The notes below the pieces were generated by a model that was not told the origin of the DNA, ran no database searches, and saw only the letters and a program-made list of their open reading frames with translations. A DNA stretch of 64,000 bases from Plicaturopsis crispa FD-325 SS-3 (Eukaryota > Basidiomycota > Agaricomycetes > Amylocorticiales > Amylocorticiaceae): positions 1,206,743 to 1,270,742 of the forward strand of contig KN832560.1 of NCBI GenBank assembly GCA_000827205.1. Reading direction: 5' to 3'. Shown in pieces: positions 36,501 through 46,537 of this stretch (its first letter is position 1; the number at the start of each line of letters is the position of its first letter). A program made the position numbers and the translations under genes.

Positions 36501-38812
36501 ATACATCAAGTGAAGCTCGAGGAAAGGCATTTGTCGCCGTCGAGAGCCAGCGCGGCGAAAGCCGGCGGAGTTTGAAAATCTCAAACTTTCGCGTCGTCGT
36601 CGTTTGGCCTTTCCTCCTCATCGTCGCCCACGTCGTCCGCGTCCCAGCACGCTGCGACGCCGTTACACTCCCCGCGCTTTCGCGGGGGGTGTCTTTTTGT
36701 CCCTCGCCCACCCTTTTGTAAGTTATCTTTCTTTTTTGACCGCTAGTTTATTGGCTAACGACGATATTGCAGGCCACGTCACCCATGTCGACACCTCCAC
36801 CTCCATACACCCGCGCCCCGTCCCCACATGTGTTCTTGCGCAGGCCGACCTCGCCTTCGTGCAAGCCGCTCACGCCTACGCCCACACCGTTACGGTCCGC
36901 ACGCACACCCGTGCACCGTCCCCGCATGTACGCCCGTGCGCATCGCCGCACTCGCGCACTCTGCGCAAGCCGCCCACACAGTCAGCGTCCCCGTGCCACA
37001 CGCCCGTGCGGAGACGACGCAGGCATGGGCAGGGAGACGACGCGGGCGTGGGCGCGGGAACAGCGCGGACATGGGTAGGGGAACGGCGCGGGCGTGAGCA
37101 GGGGAACGTGGGTAGGGAGACGGCGTGGGCACCGTCCACGCACGCCCGGCCCCATGCCCACCCTCCCCGCATGCGTGTTTTCTGCGCAGGCTGACCCCGC
37201 CCACGCATGCCATCACCGTCCCCGTGCCGCACGCTCGTGCGCACCGTCCACGCGCGCCCGGCCCCATGCACCATTCCCGCAAGCGCGTTCTCTGCGCAAG
37301 CCGACTCCACCCACGCCGTTACCGTCCACACGCACGCCCGTGCGCACCCACCCCGTATGCGCGTTCTCTGCGCAAGCCGTCCACGCCGTTACCGTCCGCG
37401 CGCACGCCCGTGCGCACCACCCCCGCATGCGCGTTCTCTGCACAAGCCGCCCTCGCCCACGCGCAATCCGCCCACGCCGTTACCGTCCGCGCGCGCGCAC
37501 GTGCGCACCTTCCCCGCATGTGTGTTTTCATGCCGACCCCGCCCACGCACAAGCCATCCACGCACGTCCGGCCCCATGCCCCCCATCACCGTGCCCGCCG
37601 TCCTCACGCGCCTCCTCCATGCATGCAATCTACGCGGCGCACGCGGTCCCGTTCGCGTGCGCATCTTGCACATCCACGTCGCCCCCGTCTATCCATGTCA
37701 ATCCCATGCCCGTCCCCGTGTGCACCATCCCAGCACGTGCTGTCCCCGTCCCCGCCATCCTTTCCATCCGTGGCCAATCAATATCTAGTAGCAGAAATTT
37801 TAGGTTAAGTAGAGTGCCTGTGCCCACCCCCCTGTACTACATAATATATTTTATGTTTTTTTTCCATGATTTTTCGAGCAAGCAAACGCGATTTTGCGCG
37901 CCCGCGAAACGAGGTCACGTGATCTCAGCGTGTGGCAGCAGCTGCAAGCAGGTCCGTGCGCGACGGCAGCGACGGCAAGGCCGGAAGTGAACAAAATTTG
38001 AAAGTCCGAGGGCAAGCCGAGGAGCCGGTGAAGGGCAGGGGAAGCCGGGGCAGAGCTGTAATGCATTAAACATCGGACCGGCATGACTCGGAAAATAGTG
38101 CATTAGCAATTTGGGATCATGCCAGGGTTTTATATAATAACACTACACCATCAGGTGTCACAAATATGATATGACAGATGGTCCTGTATTGACTATGACC
38201 CTCGCATCCGCCGTTCTGGTCGAACCGTCAATCAACCCGCTGCTCCTACCTCCGAACGACGAAGGTCGAACGTTCATCGAATGGAACATGTTATACCCTC
38301 ATTCCTACGCTCGCCCGTCTCTTCCTCTATCTACGGAGTCGTGGTCGGACCTCTTGAGGGAGCCCGCAACCTTCCCAAGGTTATCTAATATGCACATCAT
38401 CTCTCCCGCTTTCCCGTGGACGATCGACATACGGGCGGAAACCCAAGATGTCGCACTCACCTGTCACGATGTGATCGAGCAATTGCACAAATTCCTATAC
38501 AAGTTTATCACAGATTTTGACATGGACACGGCTCCCCCGAAGCACAGGCATGCCATGTGGGAATCGTTCGATGCCAGCCGGACTCCTCCCGATGGATTAC
38601 CTGGTCGACTGTTGATTAACAAGGTATTCAATGGGTTGAGGCGCGTAGAGTGGCTATGCGGAACCACCGTTTTCTTGGGCCTTGACTCGAACAACACGTA
38701 TATTCGGCAACGCCTTAATACTGTCCTTCCAGGAACATTCGTGTTATCCTGTGGCAATCCATCCGCTGATAACGGATGTGTACAACACGAGGTTGTGACA
38801 TCCGAGTCATAG
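33524..38812 (+). CDS. DUF6699 domain protein with a transposon-bearing 4.2-kb intron
   Basis: Two exons join in phase: 33524-33956 and 38178-38812, giving 355 residues ending at 38812. The first exon is disordered (MNRFDRLHISYADSPTHRAG..., then a Pro-rich PSELPDG segment and ...VGIQMGQWSA). The second has the DUF6699 pattern: EPSINPLLLPP, WSDLLREPATFPRLSNMHII, SPAFPWTIDIRAE, LTCHDVIEQLHKFLYKF, and FNGLRRVEWLCGTTVFLGLD. DUF6699 proteins are numerous in mushrooms and have no known function. The donor is GTAATT at 33957 and the acceptor GACAG at 38177. The 4221-bp intron consists of about 79 bp of original sequence, a 4095-bp mobile element and about 47 bp. An intron this long is exceptional here, so expression may be impaired. 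An alternative is that the two exons are separate remnants. Confidence 0.65.
34600..34810. repeat. G-rich minisatellite, about 20-bp unit
   Basis: Tandem variants of GGTCGCGGAGGGTGCAGGGG occur from about 34640 to 34800, within a wider G-rich stretch. Frames through it code only for low-complexity Arg/Gly. The repeated G-runs could form G-quadruplexes. Confidence 0.7.
35301..35677 (-). repeat. left arm of a 377-bp perfect palindrome
   Basis: Reverse complement of 36325-36701, with no mismatch seen by eye over 377 bp. Weaker similarity continues outward for about 80 bp. A short GC hairpin with an AAAG loop lies inside at about 35317-35335. Confidence 0.85.
35734..36324. other. assembly gap (run of N)
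   Basis: A run of 591 N bases in the centre of the palindrome. Predicted proteins spanning it are artefacts. The left arm continues about 56 bp further inward than the right, so the gap has swallowed at least that much of the right arm. Confidence 0.99.
36325..36701 (+). repeat. right arm of a 377-bp perfect palindrome
   Basis: Inverted copy of 35301-35677. Outside the identical part, both arms continue with related sequence resembling a short intron (GTAAGT near the arm end) followed by GGCCACGTCAC. The arms may thus carry a duplicated gene fragment or one end of a nested element. Confidence 0.85.
36780..37770. repeat. GC-rich minisatellite array
   Basis: Imperfect tandem units of roughly 60-90 bp repeat blocks such as CACGCCGTTACCGTCC, CACGCCCGTGCGCACC and GCGTTCTCTGCGCAAGCC. 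Clear units begin near 37312, 37382 and 37472. Long open frames in several phases are a by-product of the skewed composition and are not called as genes. Confidence 0.75.
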
Positions 38813-39284
38813 GTTCGTGTGCCCTATATTTACGGTATTGGTGTAGCATCTCTGCTCATTTCTCTGACAGCCCTCCAACTGTGGCCGTCTACTCTAGTGA
38901 GGATGGCACTACGAAAGTACGGTCGCGTATTCATGTCCCTAAGTACTTCGATGGTTTAGTTTTCTCATTTGAAGGAATGCCTGGGACTCGGCTGCTCAAT
39001 AATAGGATAGATATGTACGACCGTGGGGATGCTATTATATTATACCAGCGTACCAGGAATTCGAGCGACGCAACTATTGGCCTCTCGGCCCCTTTAAGTC
39101 AAGCAGGGGTATGGCGACGTGGCGTGCAACACCAACCGCTTCGAATCCCAACTGGGACTCGTTGGCCTTGTATTCGACAAATTCTACATATACTGCCTGT
39201 TTCCTCCTCTCGTGGCGTAGGCATCCTGTCAACGTCGATTCGCCTCGTCTCGCTCTTTGACCCACTCTCCACGACCTGACCACG
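38813..39284. other. gap between DUF6699 and DUF6535 genes
   Basis: A frame across 38870-39270 is open but has no recognised domain. The region probably holds the DUF6535 gene promoter. Confidence 0.35.
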
Positions 39285-42200
39285 ATGGCCACCGATACGA
39301 TTCTTCCGGCGTTCCGTCGTCCTCATGCGGACGACCATGGAGAATCGCGCTCTAGTAGTCTTGATATACAGATTGACGTACGCGGACCATCCGAGGCATC
39401 ACCACATTTGCGGATTGCTGCGGAGGATCCCGCTCGCAGAGTGCAGCCAAGCTATGCGATGAGGGAGCAATACGATTGGGGCATACGCGCACCGTCCCGA
39501 GCTACGGCATCTCCGGTGTCGCCGGTATCACAGCTAAATCTAGGGATTGGATATCCTTCTCGAACTAGCAGCGGTGCGTTCGCGACCACTCCGTTGCCCT
39601 TTCAATCTCCAAGCGACCAGCCTGTCCGTCTGGAGCAGCGCACACCGCAGCCAGCACTACCCTCTGATATTCCGGCGGAGTCTCCACGTGCGTACACGAC
39701 ACCAAACCAAACGAATCATGACAGCGGTGTTGGGTCAATCCCTTTTATAACGCCTGCGAATCACAACGGACTAGGGATCTCTATACCTCTCCAATATAAT
39801 GGTGGAAGCCCAGGCAAAAAGGATATTCCGGTTTTTCGACCTAGTGAGTGTCAAAATTCTACACCAATTAAATTGTCTGAGGTCCTCTTTTCCAGACACA
39901 GCTGAACCTGTTCAATGGGAGGTTCCTTTTCTTGAACCTGGCGTCAACAAGGATGCTCAAATATGGAAGAGTTACCTTGATGAGGCAGCACAACAAGATA
40001 AGGACAACATAATGAGCTGGAACCAAAATATGGATGTTATATTGGTCTTTGTGAGTGCTACAAAAAAGTGTTAACTGCATTATTAATGCCCTTCTGGCAG
40101 GCGGGCCTATTTTCTGCTATCCTCACTGCATTTATCATTGAATTCTACAAGAATCTGCAGCCTGATCCACAACAAACTACTGCAGATTTATTGGCAAATA
40201 TTACTCAGATATTGCATTCTGCAATCCAGAACCAAACTCAAATCTTACCTGACAGTGGACTCAAGGATCCAGCCCAGTATGCTCTGCCCTGTGCAGTTGT
40301 GTGGGTCAACACTTTGTGGTTTTCAAGCTTGGCCTGTAGCCTTGGAGCTGCTGTGGCAGCAATGGTTGCAAAGCAGTGGCTACTGTTTTATAATTTTGGC
40401 CTTAGCAGTGGCACAGCTTATGATTATGCACACCGTCGTCAATACAGATACAATACTCTTATCAATTGGCATGTGCCAGGCATCATCTCAGCACTTCCCT
40501 TGCTGATGCATCTGTCTGTTGTTCTTTTTTTCACTGGTTTGGTTGTACAGCTATGGCAGATAAACAAAGTGGTAGCTTCCATGACTTTAACATTAATCAC
40601 CATATTTCTTGGCTGCTACTTTGTGACACTTATACTGCCATGGGTATATGCTTCTTGTCCTTATAAAAGCTCAGCACTTGTCCTTTTACAACATAGCATG
40701 CACTATATCCATCTCAACATATGGAAGGTCATCCATTTATCATGCTCTTGGTATAATCAGATGGCAACTAAAAACCACTGGAAATTTTCACTGCCTGTCC
40801 AAAGAGCTCACTCTCAGTACAAATCACTTCGTTCAGCTTTACCTGAAAAACAGGAATATCAAATAATCAAGAAATCACTATATGAATTGGATATTGATGG
40901 TATAACTTGGCTCCTAAGATCCTCACAAAAACAGGAGATTGTTGACTTGGCATTAAAATCCACTTGTCAGCTACACTATACCTATAGTTTAGTCCAAAAG
41001 TTGATTGACAACAATGTGTTAGATCATCTTGTGGAGAAAGCATATGTCCAACTACCCCCATCAGGCCATGATTTCTGGCAAAGATTTGAGGATATTCCTC
41101 CTGAAGCTACAGTGTTCAAGAAGCTAGCTGAAGCCACTGATTACATGTATGCCTTAATCTCCATATGGCATCACCCAGCATATTTTTTGGAGAACAAACA
41201 GCCTTTTGTAGTTGGGCATAGTGATGAGGAATTTTTATTTGGAAACTGGATTGCATTATGGAGGAGACTTCTCAAGCATAATGAACACAGTATATGGTCA
41301 TTACAGCAGAAAAATTGGGATATAGACTCATTTGGCATGTTGATATGCACTGAAGCATATCACTATCATCTTAAATCTGACAAAAGTTCATATATTTTAT
41401 CTTGGGTAGCAAAGCCAGACAAAACATGCCCTTTTCATGACCTATTGGAACTATTGAAGGCTGCATCTGATGCAAATCACATATTCAGTGATGATACCAT
41501 CTGTCGTATCCTAGATACATTTGCTTATGTTCTTTCAGACATCCAAACTCAGAAGGACATCTGGAAAAGACAAGATATATTACTGTCTTTTCTGACACTT
41601 TTGGCATCAAGAAACATGATATATGATGTTGTCTTGTATAAAGTTGTGATGTGTATCCAGATGTTTAGCTCTAGGAACAGCATTGAAAGGAAGCAATTGA
41701 TTGAGAGTCACAAGCTAAATCAATCAAGAAGAAATATATATACACATATATCCCAGATTTTGCCAATGATCCTTGAGTATCAATATTCTAATCATGAAAT
41801 AAGAGCAGAAAGTGATACAGACGGAATAATCACAATTGCAATAAACCAGTTGTATAAAAGCTTGCTTAAACAGGATCATCCAATAGAATCTGCTCATAAG
41901 ACCTTTTTTGATTTGCCTGAAAAATACACATATATCTTCTTAAAAGGTCTTGCAGAGTCTGATTTTACTCAATGGGAATCCATAAATACTGTTATGTGGA
42001 ACATAGATTTATTATGTCAATGGCTTGTACGCCCAGAGATCTCACCGGAAAGTACACAAGAAAAGATTGCTGTTCTGGTCAAATTAGTTCATTTCAAATG
42101 GCCTAGTGAAAGGGAACGAGATAACATTGTAAAGTGCATACTTATGTCTCTCAAACCACTAGTCAAGCTCTCAGCTGAGAACAAACAAATTCAAGCAGTA

Positions 42201-42743
42201 TCAAATGCAGTTTGTGGGGGGTTATGTCAAATGTTCCTGCCATTGATTGAGTCAAATGCCTCTGATAAATGGCTCACAAAACTGTTCATTGATCATGGTA
42301 TCCTCCATCTTGTATGCAGTTTCCTAGCCTCAGAGTTCAAAACCTCTGAATGTAAACACCAATGGACTTCATTATCTCAATATTGGGTTGAATGCTTGCT
42401 CTCTCCAGGTCAATCATACAATGATGAGGAGCTGCAGGCTTATCATCAACTTAGTGAGGTAGTATTCCCTGCACGCGATGATCACAACAGTGACAGCAGA
42501 AACCAACTATTGCCCCCTAAAAACATATCAAATATGATGGATGCATATCGTAGTGGGCCACACTACACGCAGGACTCTGAATCCAACTCTGGTCTTACTG
42601 GTACAAGCAGTGGGAGTCAGCAAGAGACTTCAAACTCAATAGACTATCAACCTCAAGCTGTTACAGAGATTGTGGATCACACACCACTTTATTATCCCCT
42701 TGCTGCTCTTGATGATGGTTCAGATGGCTTGAGGAGGCTTTAG
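39285..42743 (+). CDS. DUF6535 domain membrane protein
   Basis: Agaricomycete-specific membrane protein family of unknown function. Three exons fit in phase: 39285-39843, 39896-40050 and 40101-42743, giving 1118 residues. Exon 1 (MATDTILPAFRRPHADDHGE) encodes about 186 disordered Ser/Pro-rich residues. Exon 2 has WKSYLDEAAQQDKDNIMSWN followed by NMDVILVF. Exon 3 continues AGLFSAILTAFIIEFYKNLQ, PDPQQTTADLL and several transmembrane helices (LWFSSLACSLGAAVAAMVAK, ALPLLMHLSVVLFFTGLVVQ, LTLITIFLGCYFVTLILPWV). This is the DUF6535 core with its W-x-dMDvILvFAGLFSA signature. The remaining about 600 residues form a helical, repeat-like cytosolic part. Exons 2-3 are markedly AT-rich, with A/T-ending codons unlike exon 1 or the neighbours, suggesting a chimeric or acquired origin. 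The frame is intact. Confidence 0.88.
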
Positions 42744-43561
42744 GGAAAGAGTGGAGTGTTGGCAACATATTACAATTGAGCTGTTGACTGCAATGATTGT
42801 GAAGGTATTTGGAGAAGTATTGTAATTTTCAATGGATACTAGGCAGATATGTACCTCAGGCTGGATGTATATGCCCATTGAATCAAATAGTGCTCTTGTC
42901 AAACAACTGCCAGCATGTTTCAGTAAGGTATTCAGACAGGTCCACTAGCAGAAAGTAAGTACCACTGACTTATAGCCTACACTTGCACAAATGATGCACC
43001 GCCAAGAAAACAACACAACTCACAAGACAGATCAATTCTACAACTTTTGTTTCCTTGTCTCATACTGTCACCTGTCAGATTTCTCTGGGTATGAAACATT
43101 TTGTGTGACTCGGAAACATATTGTGTGGGCAACTAGGAACAGCACTGTAAGACTCCTTGACAAGGGCCAACATGCGCGTACTACGAGCGCAAAAGCAAGG
43201 GGACTCGCCGAGCACAACGAAAACCTCGTCTACCGATGCAGCAGAAGGGAGAAGACGATATTGAGCGCTTGGCACTGTCGCATCGGATCACGTGGGGTCA
43301 GACACGAGAACGCGCAACAACAGAACTCCCACTTCCAACATAGGCCCGTACGCGTACAAGCTCGTACTCGAGCGACCGGCTCGCACATTGCGCTGTATCA
43401 GGAACCGCAGCAGCTACATATACACATCGGCCGTCGACTTACTAAGTCTTACTAAGAACCGAGGTCACTGCACGTGAGTCTCGTACCTTTGCGCCTTCAT
43501 CGCATTGTATAAGTATAAGTATACGCCATCCTTCCGAGCAAGACCGTATCACTCACCAGCC
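42744..43561. other. AT-rich 3' flank grading into the isochorismatase-like promoter
   Basis: AT-rich composition continues from the DUF6535 exon to about 43150 and then returns to normal. A TATAAGTATAAG stretch at about 43508 lies roughly 50 bp before the ATG at 43562. No gene is supported. Confidence 0.4.
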
Positions 43562-44360
43562 ATGTCTCAACGGACCGCCATCATCCTCGTCGACCCGTAC
43601 AACGAGTTTCTGCACCCTCAAGGGAAATTCTACCCCCGCGTTTCCTCGTCGCTCAACGAGGTCTCGACGGTGTCGCGCATCGAGGCGCTGGTAGCGGGCG
43701 CTAGAGCTGCGAAGATACCCATCTACTACGCGATGCACCGTCAGACTCGCGAGGGCGACTACGACGGCTGGCTCCATCCGACCACGAGCAACGTGCGCAT
43801 CAAAGAGCACCAGGCGTTCGCGCTGGGCAGCTTCGGAGCGGAGTATTATAAGGGACTTGAGCCCGACTTCAGCAACGGAGATGTAGTCGCGACGGAGCAC
43901 TGGAACAGTAGGTCCGTAAAATTAGCCGTTCCATCCATTTCGTTTGCATGGGACTTACTCCGACCGTTAAGCGGATTCGAGAACACGAATTTGAACCACC
44001 AGCTGCAGAAGCATGGTATCCAGAAAGTAGTGCTCGCCGGTATGGTAGCAAACACCTGCCTGGAGGCCACTGCTCGCTATGCTGTGGAGCTGTGAGCGCG
44101 ATTCGTCATTCGAACATAGCAAACTCACTCACCCGTTCCCAAAATCCAGCGGATATCATGTCACGATGTTGTGAGTGCGATTCGTTTGGTCACAGTAGCG
44201 TGCAGCTAGGCTAACGCAGACAAGGACCGACGCTACGGCTGGGTTCACCAAAGAGGCGTACGAGGCGGCTACGACGCTCATTTGGCCGCTGTTTTCCCAT
44301 GAAGTCACGACCGTCGATGCATTCGTAGAGTCGATCCAGAATGGGGCCCCGAAAACCTGA
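43562..44360 (+). CDS. isochorismatase/cysteine hydrolase family protein
   Basis: Cysteine-hydrolase fold protein related to isochorismatase, nicotinamidase and N-carbamoylsarcosine amidase. The start MSQRTAIILVDPYNEFLHPQ at 43562 contains the catalytic Asp (LVDPYNEF). A basic residue lies in the middle segment (AEYYKGLEPDFSNGDVVATE). The nucleophile motif is VVLAGMVANTCLEATARYAV, with the Cys after Asn-Thr. Splicing after TGGAACAGTAG at about 43918 joins W-N-S to S-G-F-E-N-T-N, restoring the family order. A second intron precedes GYHVTMLTDATAGFT. The stop is at 44358-44360. Length is typical. The exact substrate is not determinable. Confidence 0.9.
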
Positions 44361-44817
44361 AAAGCAGGCGAAGACCTCAGCGGTCGTTGGGCAGGGAAAG
44401 GCACTTGGAAATAATCTTGTGTACTTGATTTTGCAGCAATGTCAAACGTGTTCACACCTACTGTTGATATCCGTAGTCAGCATAACGCGCCCAGCAGCAG
44501 ACGGTGGAGGGAGCGTACTGTTCATGCTCGCCCTCTTCAAACGCGAAGATGCGATTGGGTCGCCTACAGATATCAGACTGAAGATGCAAGAAATGCGGTA
44601 TCCTCGAGCACTGTCAATGCGATTATTCGAACACATATTATCACGGTAAGGAGGAAAACGGGCGGATGACCAGAAAGCAGGGTAGAAAGCAAATAATAAA
44701 GCGCAGAACAGAACAAAGAAAGCGATGATAGCAGAAAGTAGTCCAAGTGTCCCAACCTGACGGGCGCGTGCCGAGATCGATTCGGGGTGACCCATTGTCT
44801 GTGTCTGGCGACATCCC

Positions 44818-46277
44818 TCATCCAGCGTTGGCGAGCCGCTTCGCCAAGGCAATACGCTTTGTCGTGGTAATCAGTGCATGATAAACCTCCACGTCGAACC
44901 CGACACAGCGAAGACTGTAGCATGGCACACTACCTTCACCGATCTCGTACCGCCGTTTGAACTCTAGCTGAGCTGGATATGACGGGGATACACCAGAGGG
45001 AAGGTCCCGACCAGCAATCCGCGCACAATGGGCGATCTTAGTCTACAGCAGAGTGGGGTATCGAGCCGTGAAGAAAACCTGTTTGAGGACGAGCTGAGGA
45101 TAGGACTTACCTGTTCATCGAGTGTCATCCATTCAGACAGTCGCATTTCATGTTCTGGAAGATAAGCTAAAGTGTACCGGCCGAAATAGCACCACTGTGA
45201 GGACAGGTCGTGGTCAGTCATCGAACAGGTCAGACTTCCTGGACACTTACTTCTCCGTGGCGAAGCTCGATGATAAGTTGAAACGCAGCATCCTCAGGCT
45301 TTGGTACTGCAGGATAAAAGCAGTATCCATGCTGCGCTACGTTTATCAGTCGTACGGGAAGCATTGCGGGTGGTACGTTGACGAAGCAGAAGCTATTCGT
45401 GGAAATGTTAATCGACGTTGAACCGTTAATCCTGATTGAACGAATGGTAAGATAGTTACTTGGGGTTATAATCCTAGATTCGTAGTCTCAATCATATGTG
45501 ATACCAAAGACGTGTCGGACGTACCTTTGCCATGGCATCGTACAGGATTTTACGGTCATCGAAATACAATATCTCTGGTTCGAATGTGGGATCCAGGAAA
45601 GACGCGACGGGGAACATTTGTCGAATTTTCGCATTTCGAGCCTCGTCGGCCTCTGCGGCAAGTGCGGTCGCTTGAGAATAAAACTTGTCTGCCTATTCAA
45701 ATAGCTCAATGCTCTGCATCCTGCGATATATTAAGAGAACGCACCTGGCGCCAGTGCAGATCTCGGGCCGCTTCGGCCTGTGAGCAGCGAGTAACTAGAT
45801 TCGCTCTTTCACGCTCGACGACTGCCAAACGATCTCTCAGGGTAGTTTCGTCTCGCCTAGCCTTCAATATTGAGGCTTGGAGCTCAGCCTCCAGACGCGC
45901 GAGACGCGTTAACGCGTCTTGCCTGTCTTTCTCCACCCTATTGAAACGCTCCGTCAACGTGACGGCCTCAGATTGTGCTCGCGCTAGCTGTTCTCGTATA
46001 TGTGCATTCGCGAACACGCATTTGTCGTTTTCAATCTGTCTCTCGAGAACATGTTTCGCCAGAGCCGCGTATTCTTCCACGCCAACCTGCCGAGGGATGC
46101 GTTGTGTCTACGCGCCGATAGAAAGCTTGACATCAGCCTGAATGCTTATAGTGAAGTATAAATGAGATATGTCCTCACCTCCTCGCGTTCGGCCAGCAGT
46201 AGTTCAATTTCGGCTTCGGCAATCTTGCAGTGTTCCTCGAAGAGGCCGATCTTGTCTAAGATAGCATTTTTGAGCAT
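44818..46277 (-). CDS. DUF6697 domain protein with N-terminal coiled coil
   Basis: Unknown-function family of mushrooms. It starts at 46277 (MLKNAILDKIGLFEEHCKIA). An exon at about 46085-45735 encodes an uninterrupted coiled coil (EEYAALAKHVLERQIENDKC ... LVTRCSQAEAARDLHWRQ). The next exon gives ADKFYSQATALAAEADEARN and FLDPTFEPEILYFDDRKILY. Small exons follow: STNSFCFVNVPPAMLP, HGYCFYPAVPKPEDAAFQLI, then WCYFGRYTLAYLPEHEMRLS with EWMTLDEQ. The last has KIAHCARIAGRD and YSLRCVGFDVEVYHALI. The pattern G/W-CYFGRY...EW...RCVGFD matches DUF6697. The stop is at 44818. It is divergent from the F-box gene, with 260 bp between the starts. Exon borders are inferred from phase. Confidence 0.78.
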
Positions 46278-46537
46278 ACTCGCTGACAAGCAGCAGGCGC
46301 GAGTGCCGTGGTGGCTACGCGTTTACGCTCGAGTCCAGGATATGGAGGGAAGGTACAAGAGAAAGAGCTGCACTCGGTCGACATTTTGAAGGAAGAGTGG
46401 TTTGAGTCCGAGCCGAAGCAAATGCCGCCCTTTGACACTCGCCATCACAGCGCAATCAGTTCGCTGCTCGCCGCCTTGTCGCCGCTTGCCTTCCTACCTC
46501 CTTCAACACCGTCGCTACGCGCTGCAGCATCCGGAAA

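Larger units (their letters stand above)
34036..38130. mobile_element. 4.1-kb element with about 144-bp terminal inverted repeats
   Basis: The ends 34036-34179 and 37987-38130 are inverted copies with about 75% identity. Shared blocks include GCTAATGCACTATTTT, TTAATGCATTA and TGCCCTCGGA. Each side is flanked by TA (34034-34035 and 38131-38132), a possible target duplication, though TA alone is weak. The interior holds no transposase. It contains two GC-rich minisatellite zones and a large inner palindrome broken by an assembly gap. It lies within the intron of the DUF6699 gene. A non-autonomous, possibly foldback-type DNA element is the simplest reading. The imperfect ends suggest it is not very young, in contrast to the perfect inner palindrome. 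Confidence 0.7.

Noticed and set aside
36780-37770. Regular repeats considered as a CRISPR-like array
   Set aside because: The organism is a fungus; units vary in length and have no unique spacers, so this is a minisatellite.
36876-37990. Overlapping Pro/His/Arg-rich frames of up to 298 codons in several phases
   Set aside because: Tandem-repeat composition keeps all frames open; no coding signal distinguishes one.
38870-39279. Open frame between the DUF6699 and DUF6535 genes considered as a third gene
   Set aside because: No proper start, no domain, and its codon pattern is not gene-like; it fits better as promoter sequence.
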